Below, piece by piece: positions 1 through 11,316 of a stretch of 64,000 bases of DNA (the first letter of the stretch is position 1; every line of letters starts with the position of its first letter). The stretch comes from Manduca sexta. Taxonomy: Eukaryota > Arthropoda > Insecta > Lepidoptera > Sphingidae. The stretch spans positions 7,732,727-7,796,726 of the forward strand of contig NC_051123.1 in assembly GCF_014839805.1 (NCBI RefSeq). The letters are read 5' to 3'. Position numbers and translations under genes: made by a program. The notes beneath the pieces are model-generated. The model was not told the origin of the DNA. It made no database searches and worked only from the letters and a program-made list of their open reading frames with translations.

Positions 1-235
1 AGCGTGCTCGGTACGTAATCGCTCTGCGGTCTCGGGTTCGAATCCTGGGTCGGGCATATTGTATTTTTCTGCTCGATATCAGCCCAAGGTCTGGAATTAG
101 AGCCCCACATGGCGACAGACTCGTTCCTTATCGCATCACAGAAAGAAGCACACATGGCGAAAATTGGGTACTCTGGTTTCACCTCATCTTTACCTTCCGA
201 TATAATGGCATTATGTGGGTTTGTTTTTGTTTTGT
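1..235 (+). repeat. tRNA-derived SINE, cut by the window edge
   Basis: The first 56 bases carry a tRNA-like B box (GGTTCGAATCC, about 35-45) followed by a body with 'gggtcgggca' and a non-tRNA tail. The same arrangement recurs at 2911, 5205, 28876 (reverse) and 40925, so this is a dispersed SINE and not a tRNA gene. The upstream part of the head lies outside the window. The right boundary is approximate. Confidence 0.6.
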
Positions 236-854
236 AAACATAATTCGCAAACATAAAGTTCGTATTTACACGCACTAATAATTAATAGACGCAACATCTT
301 GCGTCAAGGTCTCGTCGTCCCAACATGGCTAAAGCTCGCCTTCCTGGGTACACTAATTCACTTAGCCTCTATTTATCGTGACCATGAATTGTCACGCATT
401 CGAAATATTTATTTTTATTACACTATCCCACGGCAATCCGCTGCAACTTGTAGTTGAGGTAGATTTAAGCCTCTGCTCCCGATACACATTATACCTCATC
501 GAAGTATTGTAAATTAATGCCAATTATATGATATGCCGTTTAATAACAACATTATTATCCTCAACATAGAGGTTATTGCCTTGCCCCCTGACATAATACA
601 CTAGTGGCCCCTTGCCTAGACCTTAAATGATATAACCATGGATTTCTCCGTGTATGGTCTACAAATGCCAATATAATACTTTAATTTTTTTAGCTCTTAT
701 TGAATAAACATTTGTATATAGATGTATTATGGCTTACGTGTATAACAACGCCAACGAGAGCGATTCATTCACAATTCACACGCATAATATGCAAACACTT
801 ATATACCAAAAAAATACTTGTTTATTTATATTGAAAACATAAAATTAATAAACT

Positions 855-895
855 TTACAATATTTTGACTTTTATAAAGAGTCAAAATATTGTAA
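855..895. repeat. Perfect 16-bp stem hairpin
   Basis: The arms 855-870 (TTACAATATTTTGACT) and 880-895 are exact reverse complements around a 9-base loop. The stem is AT-rich and too short for a typical microRNA precursor. It is most likely a relic of a foldback element. Function unknown. Confidence 0.6.
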
Positions 896-1469
896 TCAAT
901 AAAGCTTTCACTTATAAAAATATTTACTCAATGGAAACGACTATTCAATATATCTTTATTTATATAATATGACAGGAATCTGGATGTAATCCAACAATAT
1001 ATGAGTGGCGCATAATTCATAGATCCAAAACTCAACAGCTGAATGGTGCAGTCATTACAAAGTCGATAATTTCGAATAATACTGATTTACTCTCGTCTTG
1101 TTTAGTGTAATATTTAATAATGTTATAATGAATGTATGTCCATAACTTCAAGATCCATAAATATAATGCTAATAATATGTTTATTATATTCAAAGTTTCC
1201 TCATTACTCCTGTTTTAGTTGCAAGTTTCTTCTCCGTACAAAGGCGTTGCAAAACCAGCTACAGTTGATAATATCTTCAAACCGTTAAGGTTCAAGGACC
1301 TTAAAGAATTAATGACCTTTTATTATTTAATTTATTACAGCGTAAGAACCGTTGTGTGATCATGATCTATGATATACTAAAAGTATTTTTATATAGGAAA
1401 CCTCCGTTACAATTTGACATAGCGGTCATCATATTATTCCTACATAAAAAAAACATAACTTGAACATTA

Positions 1470-1660
1470 AAATTAAACTTTTTTTCGGATTTTATATTTT
1501 TAATTTTCTCCCAACGTTTCGAAAACTGATGCCTTCGAGGTCACGGGGGATCTGAGGTGTTGGTTATCCGCAAAGTCGTAAGAAAATTAAAATTATAAGA
1601 ACCGCGATAAAATCAAAAAATAGTTTAATTATAACGTCTAACATTCGCGTAAACATAACA
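1470..1660. repeat. Dispersed MITE-like repeat with inverted ends
   Basis: The stretch contains 'cggattttatatttttaattttct' split over its left part, and 'aaaattaaaattataagaa' followed by 'ccgcgataaaatc' on its right side, so the two sides are roughly reverse complements. Related 'aaactagttttcg' text recurs near 61150-61445 and 63853. The boundaries are not exact. It resembles a common lepidopteran non-autonomous repeat; class uncertain. Confidence 0.45.
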
Positions 1661-2034
1661 ATCATAAGAAATCATTATAATGTGAACATTTTACCAGGCC
1701 GTATATGATAAAATAACTATTATAAAACAATCCTAAAACAATCACTAACTATGAATATAATTAATTTAAATCTATGACGCATCGCATTGTAGTCAATGAC
1801 CAAAACAAACAAACAATGTAACCCAAGTTTATTATTAATATAATATATTTTTTTTAATAACCTGTAGTCAACGGTGAGGTCAAAGCTCTGAATATGAATA
1901 AAAAAAATTACAACCAGAAACAAGAAACCGGTCTAGCAAACTAACACATGAAACATACACACTACAACCGTAACCGTGGCCGCGAACAGTTCGCGGAATT
2001 ATTTATATTTATAAATTATACCATAATTTCAAAT

Positions 2035-5000
2035 ATGAAAGGAAAGATATTAATTATAATATATTTTATAAGTTGTAATATAAGCTACGGATACAATTTG
2101 GATGACGATGAAGCGACCGTTTCGGTTGATGAAGAGGAATATGCGATACCCGTGCCATGTAGAGGCTACTGTGAGCACACACCGCGGGAGAAAAGAGTCG
2201 CTGGTTCTACAGTGAAGAGCAGGATCATAGATGTGATGATGAGGACGCCGCAGCTACACCTCAACCCCGACGAACCGGACATACTCTCATTTTTGAACGA
2301 CAAATACGAGCTCCCTGAAGGTTGGTTATATACGCTTACATCTATAGATATAAAGAAGCTAATAAATAGTATTTTGTTTTCGTAACGCCTCGGCATTGAC
2401 GTGCCGACAATGGACTTGAACTTAACCGCTGTTCACATTTACCTTTTGGAAACAACAATATTCATGAACTTATTAACGTCGATAATTGATATGTAAGTGT
2501 CCATAACAATAATTTACTGATACATATTAAAAAATATATTTTGTTCAAAGTGGCTGAACTTTTACAACTTTTCAAACACTCTCTTCTTGTAGATGGCTAA
2601 GACATTATTATAGACAATTTAAATAAGGATTATAATATATTTTTTAATCATATAATCCTTTGTCTGATTAGTATGTGTGTGTGTGTGTGTGTGTTTTTTT
2701 TAAACCTCTTCCTCTGCGTTATCGTATCGAATAAAGAATATGTTCAGTGCTTTAAGCATCGCGGCAACAGATTCGTAATGATATTGGATTGTATTATTTA
2801 ATTTGTTTATCTCTATATAACATGTATCAGATTATTTTATTCAACTAGCATAGCGTGTAAGTGATATTCAAGGATTTCAGGTAACTCCGCACCATTACAA
2901 TTATTATGAATGCCTCGGTGGCGCAGTTGAATTTAAAGTTCCGGTTTCGAGTCCCGGTTCGGGCATTGATACTAAGCTTTTTGCTCAGTATGAGCATGAA
3001 ATCTAGATTTGAATCCGATATAGGCATAGGCTCACCCCCTATCACATCATATCTATACTTTTAATATACCATGTTTTACATAAAACATTCCCCGATTGTC
3101 GAGAAGAAACCTTATTGGGAAAACTAGAATTTGAAAAGCGATCTATCGGCCAATGTACAAGTTCAAGAGTAGTTTCAATCGCGATATAAAATAAGATGCA
3201 GAGGTTCGTCACAAAAAAGTTATCGTTCACACTTTACACCATCAATAATCAGTGACGGTCTTACAGAGAATCTACGAATCATAACAATAAATAGCTCACA
3301 AAAACAGAAACAACAGAAGGAATACGTTTAGAAACTAATAAAGAAAAATGTAACATTATTTTTCCCAAATTCCACATTAGTATTTATATTATCAACGTCA
3401 TTTAATGAAGTCTGTTACGATATTTTTCCAGGTTTCAAAGGACCGCTTTCAGAATACGACTTCATAGTGGTCGGAGCTGGATCAGCGGGTAGTGTTCTTG
3501 CTTCACGGCTGAGCGAAGGTCGTAAGGCGTCGGTGTTACTGCTGGAAGCTGGTCGCGGCGAATCATGGTTCACCGCGGTGCCTATACTGGCACCAGTCTT
3601 TCAACAGACTGAATATGCATGGCAATATTTGATGGAGCATCAGCCTGGAGTGTGCGTAGGTTGGTATCTCTTGATTTTCTTATCAATTGTCATCGTCATC
3701 AAGGATTTTTTTACAACTATCATCATGAGCCTAAAACTCTAATGGGCAAGGCCATTAATTATGGTAAATGTAATACGGAAACCAATTAAAGTTATGAGGG
3801 AAACACTGATTAATTGTACTTACTTTTAAATAATTACTTGTTTATGACCTGTCAATTACACCGAATACCATAGATATCATTAAATTGGTTGATGATTGTT
3901 TACATTGAGTTTTTCCTGCCTTAAATATGGTTGGGTAAAAACGAAATTTGCCTAAATCGCCAATGGGGTAGGTACACAAACTGGTACCGCTCACTTTTCG
4001 CAGTTTTAATTGGTTGAAGATTAATTACTGCTTGATAGAAGTTCCTGTGTTTTTTATAAAAAATATTGATGATTTTATTGCCTTCGAAGGTAAACCAGCA
4101 GTCAACAGCCGACCTACAGATGGCCAGTAAAAATTTTATTTAATAATAAATTTAACGATAACAAAAAAGCCATTATATATTTTTTTCTGGTTAACTAAAA
4201 CTTACGATGTCAAGAAGAAAAATACAATAAATTTTATTGTCAGTGTATACCTTAATTAGTAAAATTACGATATAATTATAATTAATTGTCCTGAACTAAC
4301 ACATGGTCATAAAACTTTATTGTGATAGTCTAAGCCCACGACTTTGCCTGCATATAAATCCTTTACCGAAATAGAATTATCAGGATTAATGCATTTCATG
4401 AATAAAGGAGCATGCAAGGATAATTTATATTTATATTATATTCAACGAAAGACATTAAACAGTATAGTTAGTTATAGAACGGACATCAGGACCAATTTTG
4501 TGCTCCAAAAGTTATTAGCAATTGGTAATAAGTCGTTGACAGTCGACAGGGTAAAATGGGGCATATTGGAGGAGGCCAATGTCCAGCAGTGGACAAAGAT
4601 ATAGGCTGATAATGATAAATAAGTCGTTGTCTTATTTGAAATGTCCGTGTGACAAGATACCACAACGTCTTTAGATATCAACACAAAAATAATAAATTTA
4701 AAGAAAATATGCTATTATGCGCATTAAAAATGTACAAATCACCATATGGAAAAAATATAAGTATTTTACATTGTTTTTCTATTTCACGATACATGGAGTA
4801 CCCATCGCATGAGCGCAAATTTTTGTATGACAATCTTGTCAATGTCCGCGCTATATAACCTGAAACTCTTTTTATAAAAGTTCTTAAAAAGTCTACACCA
4901 TATTTAGTCGGACTAAATTTATTTCAAGCATAAATAACAAAAAATATATTGATAACTCTACTCAAAAACACGATTTAACGTTCATTCTAGGTATGACAAA

Positions 5001-6913
5001 TGAAAGGTGTTTTTGGCCAAGAGGCAAAGCTGTGGGAGGCAGCAGCGTTATCAACTACATGATCTACACAAGAGGAACTCCTATTGATTGGGACAGGATA
5101 GCAGCCAGTGGCAATTATGGATGGTAAGTTTAATCAGAGAAGATAACTGCATTTTAAAATTGAAATGTTAAGTTTATGAACATAAACTTCACTGCATGTA
5201 TCATTAATACACGTGTACGCCTTTTGGTAAAGTGCTGGGTTCAAATCCCAGGTCCTGCATTATTTTGAGTGAACTTCCTAATTCATTTTCACTCATCCTC
5301 GAGAAGTGGTTACGTCAGTCAGGGGGCTGGTCATAAAAACTACGCAAAATATATTTAATTTAGAATTTATGAGATATACTTTAAAAAAGTTGTCGCGCCG
5401 ATCCCACCATCTAGTCAAAAACAAATAAAAAAGACAAACATAATCAAAGCATTGACTAACTGAATTCGAAATACTATTCAGGTCTTACAAAGACGTGTTG
5501 CCGTATTACATCAAATCAGAACGAGCCAATCTTAAAGGATTGAAAGACTCCCCTTATCATGGACGAACTGGCGAACTGAGCGTGGAAGACGTCCCATTTA
5601 GGTAAGACAATATAAAAATCAGGGTTACTTTAAACGAATAACAAAATAATATTAAATCGATTTTTATTTTTAGATCTAAATTATCTAAAGCCTTCCTGGA
5701 TGCGGCAAAGCTTTACGGTCATCGCAAAGTAGATTACAACAGTCCAGACTTCTTCGGGTTCAGCTACATTCAAGCCACCATCTCTAATGGACGTCGAGCT
5801 AGTAGCGCTAGAGCATTTCTACATAATAATAAAAAAAGGAAAAACCTACACATATTGCCTAATAGTAGAGTTACCAAAGTATTAATAGATCCTAACACAA
5901 AATCTGCTATCGGTGTGGAATTTCATAAGAACGGACAAGTGTACCAGGTCAGAGCAAAGAAAGAAGTTATATTATCCGCCGGTCCCATAGAATCACCGCA
6001 TCTTCTAATGTTGTCTGGCATTGGTCCAAAAGAACATTTAAAATCGTTTGGAATACCAGTGATACAAGATTTAAAAGTAGGTGAATCACTATACGATCAT
6101 ATCTCGTTTCCTGGCCTGGCATTTACTTTAAATAGTACAAGGTTGACCGTAGTTGAAAAGAAAATATCGACAATCGATAATGTTATTCAGTTCGACCATT
6201 ATGGGGATGGACCGATGTCATCATTAGCTGGTGTAGAGACTATTGGGTATATCAAGACAAATGTCTCTAAGGAACTCGGCGACTATCCTGACATTGAATT
6301 GTTAGGTTCATGCGCATCCCTTGCTTCTGATGAGGGCAATATAGTAGCGAAGGGTATTCACCTCGAAGATTGGTTTTACAAAGATGTCTATCAACCTATA
6401 GAAAATGTTGAAAGCTTCACTGTCCTTTTTATGTTGTTACATCCAAAATCAAAGGGCTTCTTACAATTGCGATCCGCAAATCCTTTCGATTACCCAAAAT
6501 TATACGGGAATTATCTGACCCATCCTGACGACGTGGCTACTGCGGTAGAAGCAATCAAATATATAATAAAACTTATAGACACACCGCCTTTTAAAAAATT
6601 CGGAGCAACTTTATACAAGAAGCAGTTTCCAACATGCAAGCATTTTAATTTCGGAAGTGATAACTATTGGGAATGCGCCGTCAGAAGTATAACTGCCACG
6701 TTGCACCACCAGATAGCTACGTGCAAGATGGGACCACCCTCGGATCCTACAGCTGTAGTGGATCCTGAACTGAGAGTTTACGGTGTAAACAGACTCCGTG
6801 TTATAGATAGCAGTGTCTTACCAAGGACAATCGTGGCTCATACGAATGCACCAGCCATAATGATTGGAGAAAAAGGTGCAGATTTAATCAAAAAGACTTG
6901 GAAAATCATATGA
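2035..6913 (+). CDS. GMC oxidoreductase (glucose dehydrogenase-like), secreted
   Basis: FAD-dependent oxidoreductase of the glucose-methanol-choline family, the insect glucose-dehydrogenase group; the substrate cannot be told from sequence. Five exons join in frame: 2035-2320, 3433-3659 (3432 is also possible as first base and keeps the frame: the acceptor AG ends at 3431), 4991-5123, 5482-5601, 5674-6913, giving about 668 residues. Exon 1 encodes a signal peptide ([19 protein letters not shown]); an upstream in-frame ATG at 1948 is less likely because it would bury that peptide. Visible marks: the dinucleotide-binding loop [15 protein letters not shown]; the first GMC signature ([14 protein letters not shown]); the second ([15 protein letters not shown]); a C-terminal catalytic His in [10 protein letters not shown]; and the [13 protein letters not shown] block. 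All motifs are intact with no frameshift. The gene lies inside what seems to be the first intron of Flotillin-2 on the other strand. Family assignment is firm; the specific enzyme is not. Confidence 0.93.
2674..2693. repeat. (GT)n microsatellite
   Basis: About ten GT units followed by a T run, in intron 1 of the GMC gene. Probably length-polymorphic; no function inferred. Confidence 0.85.
2911..3055 (+). repeat. tRNA-derived SINE
   Basis: It starts 'tgcctcggtggcgcagttg', an A-box-like tRNA head, then has a B box (GGTTTCGAGTCCC) and the SINE body ending near 'cacccccta'-type text. It lies in intron 1 of the GMC gene. It matches the layout of the copies at 1, 5205, 28876 (reverse) and 40925. 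Its tRNA-like head is degenerate, so it is not called a tRNA gene. Confidence 0.65.
4535..4615 (+). repeat. 3' end of a lepidopteran LINE
   Basis: The text 'gaggaggccaatgtccagca' followed by 'gtggacaaagatataggctg' and GAT-rich bases is like the 3' end shared by many lepidopteran non-LTR elements (the 'cagcagtgg...ataggctgatgatgatg' tail). The element is truncated at its 5' side, inside intron 2 of the GMC gene. Clade not assigned. Confidence 0.5.
5205..5350 (+). repeat. Degenerate tRNA-derived SINE
   Basis: A B-box-like stretch 'gggttcaaatcccaggtcct' is followed by SINE-body text with 'gggggctggtcataaaaact'. The copy is diverged and lies in intron 3 of the GMC gene. Boundaries approximate. 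Confidence 0.5.
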
Positions 6914-9345
6914 ATATGTCGCTAAAAATTAATTCTTAGTATTTGCTATGAACACAATGATTCTCATCTCTCAATACCATCGAGATTTTCCTTGTTCATG
7001 GGTTATAAAAACTACGGACGGTTTATTTAAATATCTTATAGTAGACAATAAAGTTAATGACTACGTGTCGCCAAGGCAGGAAAACAAAATGCTTTGACCG
7101 CACGCCTCATGGTCAAGACGAACCGTCATTGTAACTCGTAACTAGCTGCCATTATACATAATAATTAGAAAATTTTAAGTGTTTCAGGACATTTATAACC
7201 TCGTCTATATAATTTATACGAATAGTTTAATTATGAAGTATTACTATAATAAATACCAAATATACATTTAAATAAGAATGTCGTTTAGAATTGAAAGATT
7301 TCAACCAGACCGTACTGAAACGTACATGACAATGTACTTATATAATATTACATATTACAAGTTATGTATGCTTCTATTAACACTGGATTTTTTCCTTATT
7401 GCTAGACTTCTATGTAGGATTTCTCAATGTCTCTCGATAGACCCCATTTTTTAATCATATCGACACGCAATATTAGTCTTATATACAATTAAAATATGTT
7501 TTAGCAAAATTAATGTCTAAAGTAACCATTGTACTTTACTGAAGCTAACGTACGCTACGGATCGTCTCGTCAAATCTTACAAAACTAATGGCACGCATAA
7601 TTAACATTGTTATCAACTTTTAAGGCTTATAGTAAATGTTTCTTTTATCAAAACATTTTAGCCCGTGTGGCAGATAAACTACTACGTCAGCAGATAAACA
7701 CAAACAATATGTCAACAGTAAACATATATGTGATTAGATTTTTATCATTTTATTTATACAGGGCCATTGTGACATTGCATTCTTAAATAAAACTACGTAC
7801 TTATTTTCTTGAAAATTACACTTACTTACTCGGACTATAGACGTTCATAAAAGTATAATTTTTGCACAATATAAATATGAATAAAAAGTAATTTTAATTT
7901 TACACGCCCTACTGCCACTATATTTACTACTCTAACATAATTCGTCGCAGCAGCAACATGACACTTTCAATACACTCACGCACACGCCATATTCGAATTA
8001 AACTACAAAATAATAAAATATCCGAAAATTAAACCTTAAATTCATGGATGATTTTTGATACAATATTAGCAGAGGTAAAGACGAGTATGTGGTTTCATTT
8101 ATGCACGCAATGTCAAAATGACCCTGTATTATCAGACTTAATATACTTGTATTGCATTTACTTTTGTATTGCTTGTTAGAATTTCAAAATATCTCGAAAC
8201 AGGTTCCTAAATTAAGAATCCAGCACGACTTTTCCATGATTGAAACGCCATTGATATTTTTAAAAGGGAGGTGGGTATTAGGACCTAATGGCCATACGCT
8301 GAGAAAATAAGGTCTGGTGGTTTGTTTCGGAATCGGACTCATGCTCTAAACTCTAAAGCCCAACCCCGCCTGAAACCGAACATGTACGATGGCTTCGTTT
8401 ATTTTGCAGCATAATGACCTATAAGATGACATGACATAAGATATGCCTGGGGCCTGAAGGACCGAATAAATTCCTTGTAAATTAACGTAATTTTTAATAG
8501 ATACCAACATTTTGAATTTTACGGGTGGAATTCGTCCGGATACCGTCATAATTTAGCCCGAACGATGCGTGGACGTAGAATCTAGGTTCAGGTGTTCTTT
8601 TGACAGACGTTGTTTCACAACATATTACCAGCCCGAACACATCCAACAAATACCACGCGACGATTTTAAAACATTACGTAAGCCGGTACCAAATTAGTTT
8701 AATACAATTACAGCAATAGGGTCTTCGTTATGAACTCATTATGTTTCAAACTACAATTACAACAGTTACATGTAGTAATCACCATGATACGAACAACGAA
8801 TATTCCCTTAAAAGTTTAATTTCGAAGGTTGAAATAAATATATAATATATGTTTTTTTTTGTTTTACCAGTAAGCGTAGATTTATTTATTTATGTTGTAA
8901 CCGACTAACGTTCCATACCGGCGTTTGCACTAATATATATATTATTATATTTAACTTTGCCTGAATCTTTTACTTATTATTAAGTTTATCTGCCGAGTAT
9001 CAGGTGGAAGTCTGAACTTTGTTCCCGATATAGCGATAGGCTTGCCCCCTATTACGTAATTATGAGACAAAGCATATGTATAGCGTAAAGTGGATGCCCT
9101 AGCAGCACATCTGCCTATCCTTTCAGGGATAAAGGCGTGATGTGTTTTTTTGTTTTTGACCTTTCTGACGGGGCCGTCGTATCCTTTAAATTTGCTTTAT
9201 TTATTTTTTAATAATAATATTCATGCGTAGATTTTACATTCTCACACATTGGAAATCACTTAAAGTTCACCCTCTCAAATTATAAACGTGATTTCGTCTT
9301 GTACATTACTTATGTTTTCATAACTTTCTCCCTCTATATCTCCAG
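6914..9345. other. Intergenic, no gene seen
   Basis: AT-rich DNA without supported exons. It starts with the 3' untranslated region of the GMC gene. A SINE 3' body lies at about 8960-9160 (listed separately). If the Flotillin-2 call at 10644-10692 is right, this whole stretch is Flo2 intron 1. Confidence 0.5.
8960..9160 (+). repeat. SINE 3' body fragment
   Basis: The text 'tctgccgagtatcaggtgg', 'gcttgccccctattacg' and 'cctttcagggataaaggcgtg' matches the 3' body seen in the SINEs at 2911-3055 and, reversed, 28636-28876. The tRNA-like head is missing. Confidence 0.5.
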
Positions 9346-9973
9346 TTCCAATTGACGTACGCGATTCGTTTTAGCCTTAGAACACTGGCGGGAACGAGCT
9401 CTTTCATTTCACCTTTTGGCCACTCACATAGTTTCAGTTGGAGGGAAGCTAAAGGTGGGCATTCAATTTGATCTTCAACAGGAGTTAAACTACAATTCAC
9501 GTTTCTCATCGTACAAGGGCATTAATATGAATAATTTTATCAACACACTGCAGAGCAGCACGGGTCCTCTAAACAAAAAGATAATTATGCACACAGACGT
9601 AAGCGTTCGTGCCGGTTCTGGTTATGGAATGCAAGCAAAACACAACACATAGCATACAATAGCATCAATAAAATTAACCTTGAATCGTCCAAACGTGAGT
9701 TTATGAACTGCGCGACATGTTATAAAAAAATAAGTAGGAAAATAAACCAAACACACATGTCTTTTTCTTGCCGACTATTTCAGATAAATAAATAAATACC
9801 TAAGTAGATATCTCTTATCTCGTTGTTTTATAGATCTTGGCAAATTGTGAAGAAATGTACCTGACGACGTATGATAAGTCCAATTTATCCAATTGGCTGA
9901 AAAATATTGCACAATTAACTGAGCCCATTGACTCACTCAACCCTGAGTTGGATGAAATAAAACAGGGCAGTAG
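9346..9973 (+). CDS. Two exons of an unrecognised gene, perhaps serpin-like
   Basis: Two stretches look like real exons. The second, 9834-9973, is open over its whole length, with a TAG acceptor and a gtaata donor at its exact ends. The first ends at 9598 with donor gtaagc. Its left border is either 9438, after 'gtttcag', or 9346, after a pyrimidine-rich 'ctatatctccag'; the longer form needs a frameshift near 9415-9430. Both exons meet in phase 0 and exon 2 leaves in phase 2. I do not recognise the product. The stretch reading FSLRTLA...SSFISPF and then VGGKLKVGIQFDLQQEL is faintly like the N-terminal half of a serpin, but this is a weak guess. No start exon or firm end exon was found, so it may be a gene fragment or pseudogene. 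Confidence 0.4.
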
Positions 9974-10643
9974 GTAATAAGAACTTGAATACTGTGTCTG
10001 ACGTCATGGGTGACGCCCCGTCGCGCCGCATTATATTTTACTATAAGTACTATCAATGGTATATCACAATCCTACATTCGTATTTGATGATAATAAACAC
10101 CGTATACCTACCTACATAAATAGTAAATAATATTATATTACTACAGTATTTTACTTGGGTAGATATTCTAAAATATAATTCGGTTAAATTTTTATTTGTG
10201 TCAGAACTATGTAACATAAATTATGGTAAGCGTGAACCAATAAGAAAATTATTTATGTGTAATTGGTATTCTGGGTTTTTCACACTAACTTCACACATCT
10301 ATGGATATTTTTCCTCAATTAATCTGTAGAGCGTAGACTGTTCTATACAAATAAATGAAAATAGGTGCTACGCAACACATATTGAAACAAAACTTATTAG
10401 AATGATAAAGGATAATGTAAATTACATTTTCATCTGCAGTCACAACGCTCGTAAACGATAAGAGGTTACTCTGTTATCATTTCATAATGTAAACACTACG
10501 TACGGCCGTAAAATTTGTAATATACTTAACTATAGTAATTAACGTAAAAATTTTGATACAAACCTTTTATAATCAGAAAAACGCTGCACATAAAGTCATA
10601 TTCAATTGTAAACAAATAGATAAATATTGTCATGACTACTTAC
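9974..10643. other. Intron or intergenic, no gene seen
   Basis: AT-rich, with no supported full exon. Possible acceptors for a last exon of the preceding unrecognised gene are 'aattaatctgtag' near 10328 and 'ttttcatctgcag' near 10439; each would run into a stop within a few codons. Confidence 0.4.
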
Positions 10644-10692
10644 CTGAAACTATTAGCGCTTCATTTGGTCCGACGGTATGTATGTTGCCCAT
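10644..10692 (-). CDS. Flo2: Flotillin-2, first coding exon only
   Basis: The minus strand reads MGNIHTVGPNEALIVS plus the first base of a Gly codon, then a strong donor (gtaagtag). This is the highly conserved N-terminus of Flotillin-2 (reggie-1), a lipid-raft scaffold of the inner face of the plasma membrane. Gly2 is the known myristoylation site of the family. The exon is 49 bases and leaves in phase 1, as expected before the conserved GGCCGS block of the next exon. That next exon, rich in Trp codons, was not seen anywhere to the left in this window, so intron 1 appears to be at least 10.6 kb and to hold the GMC gene. The 17-residue match to the known family N-terminus is from memory of the family, but specific. 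The alternative is an isolated gene fragment. Confidence 0.8.
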
Positions 10693-11316
10693 GTTTTTTC
10701 TTCTTTTTTCACACAATAAACCGCAATAAGACCACTTTTTTCACTTCACAAACAAAACCACAACAATCCACCGCTAAATCAATAAATACAAAAACAACAA
10801 TGTACGAAACGAACGAATGACGCGAGCGGCTTATCACCTTTTTTCACTTGGCAATAAATCAATTTTATCGATTACTAGTCAAACTCAAGTTCCACACTAC
10901 GGAGTTCGGGCGACCGTCCGACACAACACACGAGCCGACCTTCCCACAGATGCAACAAGATTTTCACGGCGCAGTTTAAATGCTTAAAATATGTACTAAT
11001 TGCTACGAAACGTAAGTTGATCTCAAAATTGTTTATGGATTCTAAAAAAATGTCGATGAACATTTGTCTTTTTAAATGGTGGACGCATTGTGATTGTTTG
11101 ATGTAAAAATACGTTTGCCAATGGTAACAACCTAAAACCGACATCAGAAATAAGTTTCTTGTAAATTGTTAGTACATTATTACATGTGATTCAAATGCAA
11201 TGTTTCGAACGCCATAGAAGTATTTCACGTACCATGACATGATTTTCACGAAACTACCCATTTTTTTCAATATAATTCGTACTTGCAGATTTGCGCTGAT
11301 TAATTTAAGCATAAAA
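10693..11316. promoter_or_regulatory. Shared upstream region of Flo2 (-) and PP4 (+)
   Basis: The two start codons face away from each other 624 bases apart, so this gap must hold both promoters and 5' leaders. There is no convincing TATA box or named motif. The PP4 leader may begin shortly before 11239. A bidirectional promoter is inferred from layout only. Confidence 0.45.

Larger units (their letters stand above)
236..2034. other. Intergenic region, no gene seen; repeat relics
   Basis: No credible coding exon was seen on either strand. It holds degraded SINE-body-like text near 460-620, a 16-bp perfect hairpin at 855-895 and an inverted-repeat-like element at about 1470-1660. The last stretch should contain the promoter and 5' leader of the GMC oxidoreductase gene; no promoter motif could be assigned. 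Confidence 0.5.

Noticed and set aside
1..60. Possible true tRNA gene at the left edge (B box GGTTCGAATCC)
   Set aside because: The text continues into a SINE body found again elsewhere in the window, and no complete cloverleaf can be formed from the visible part.
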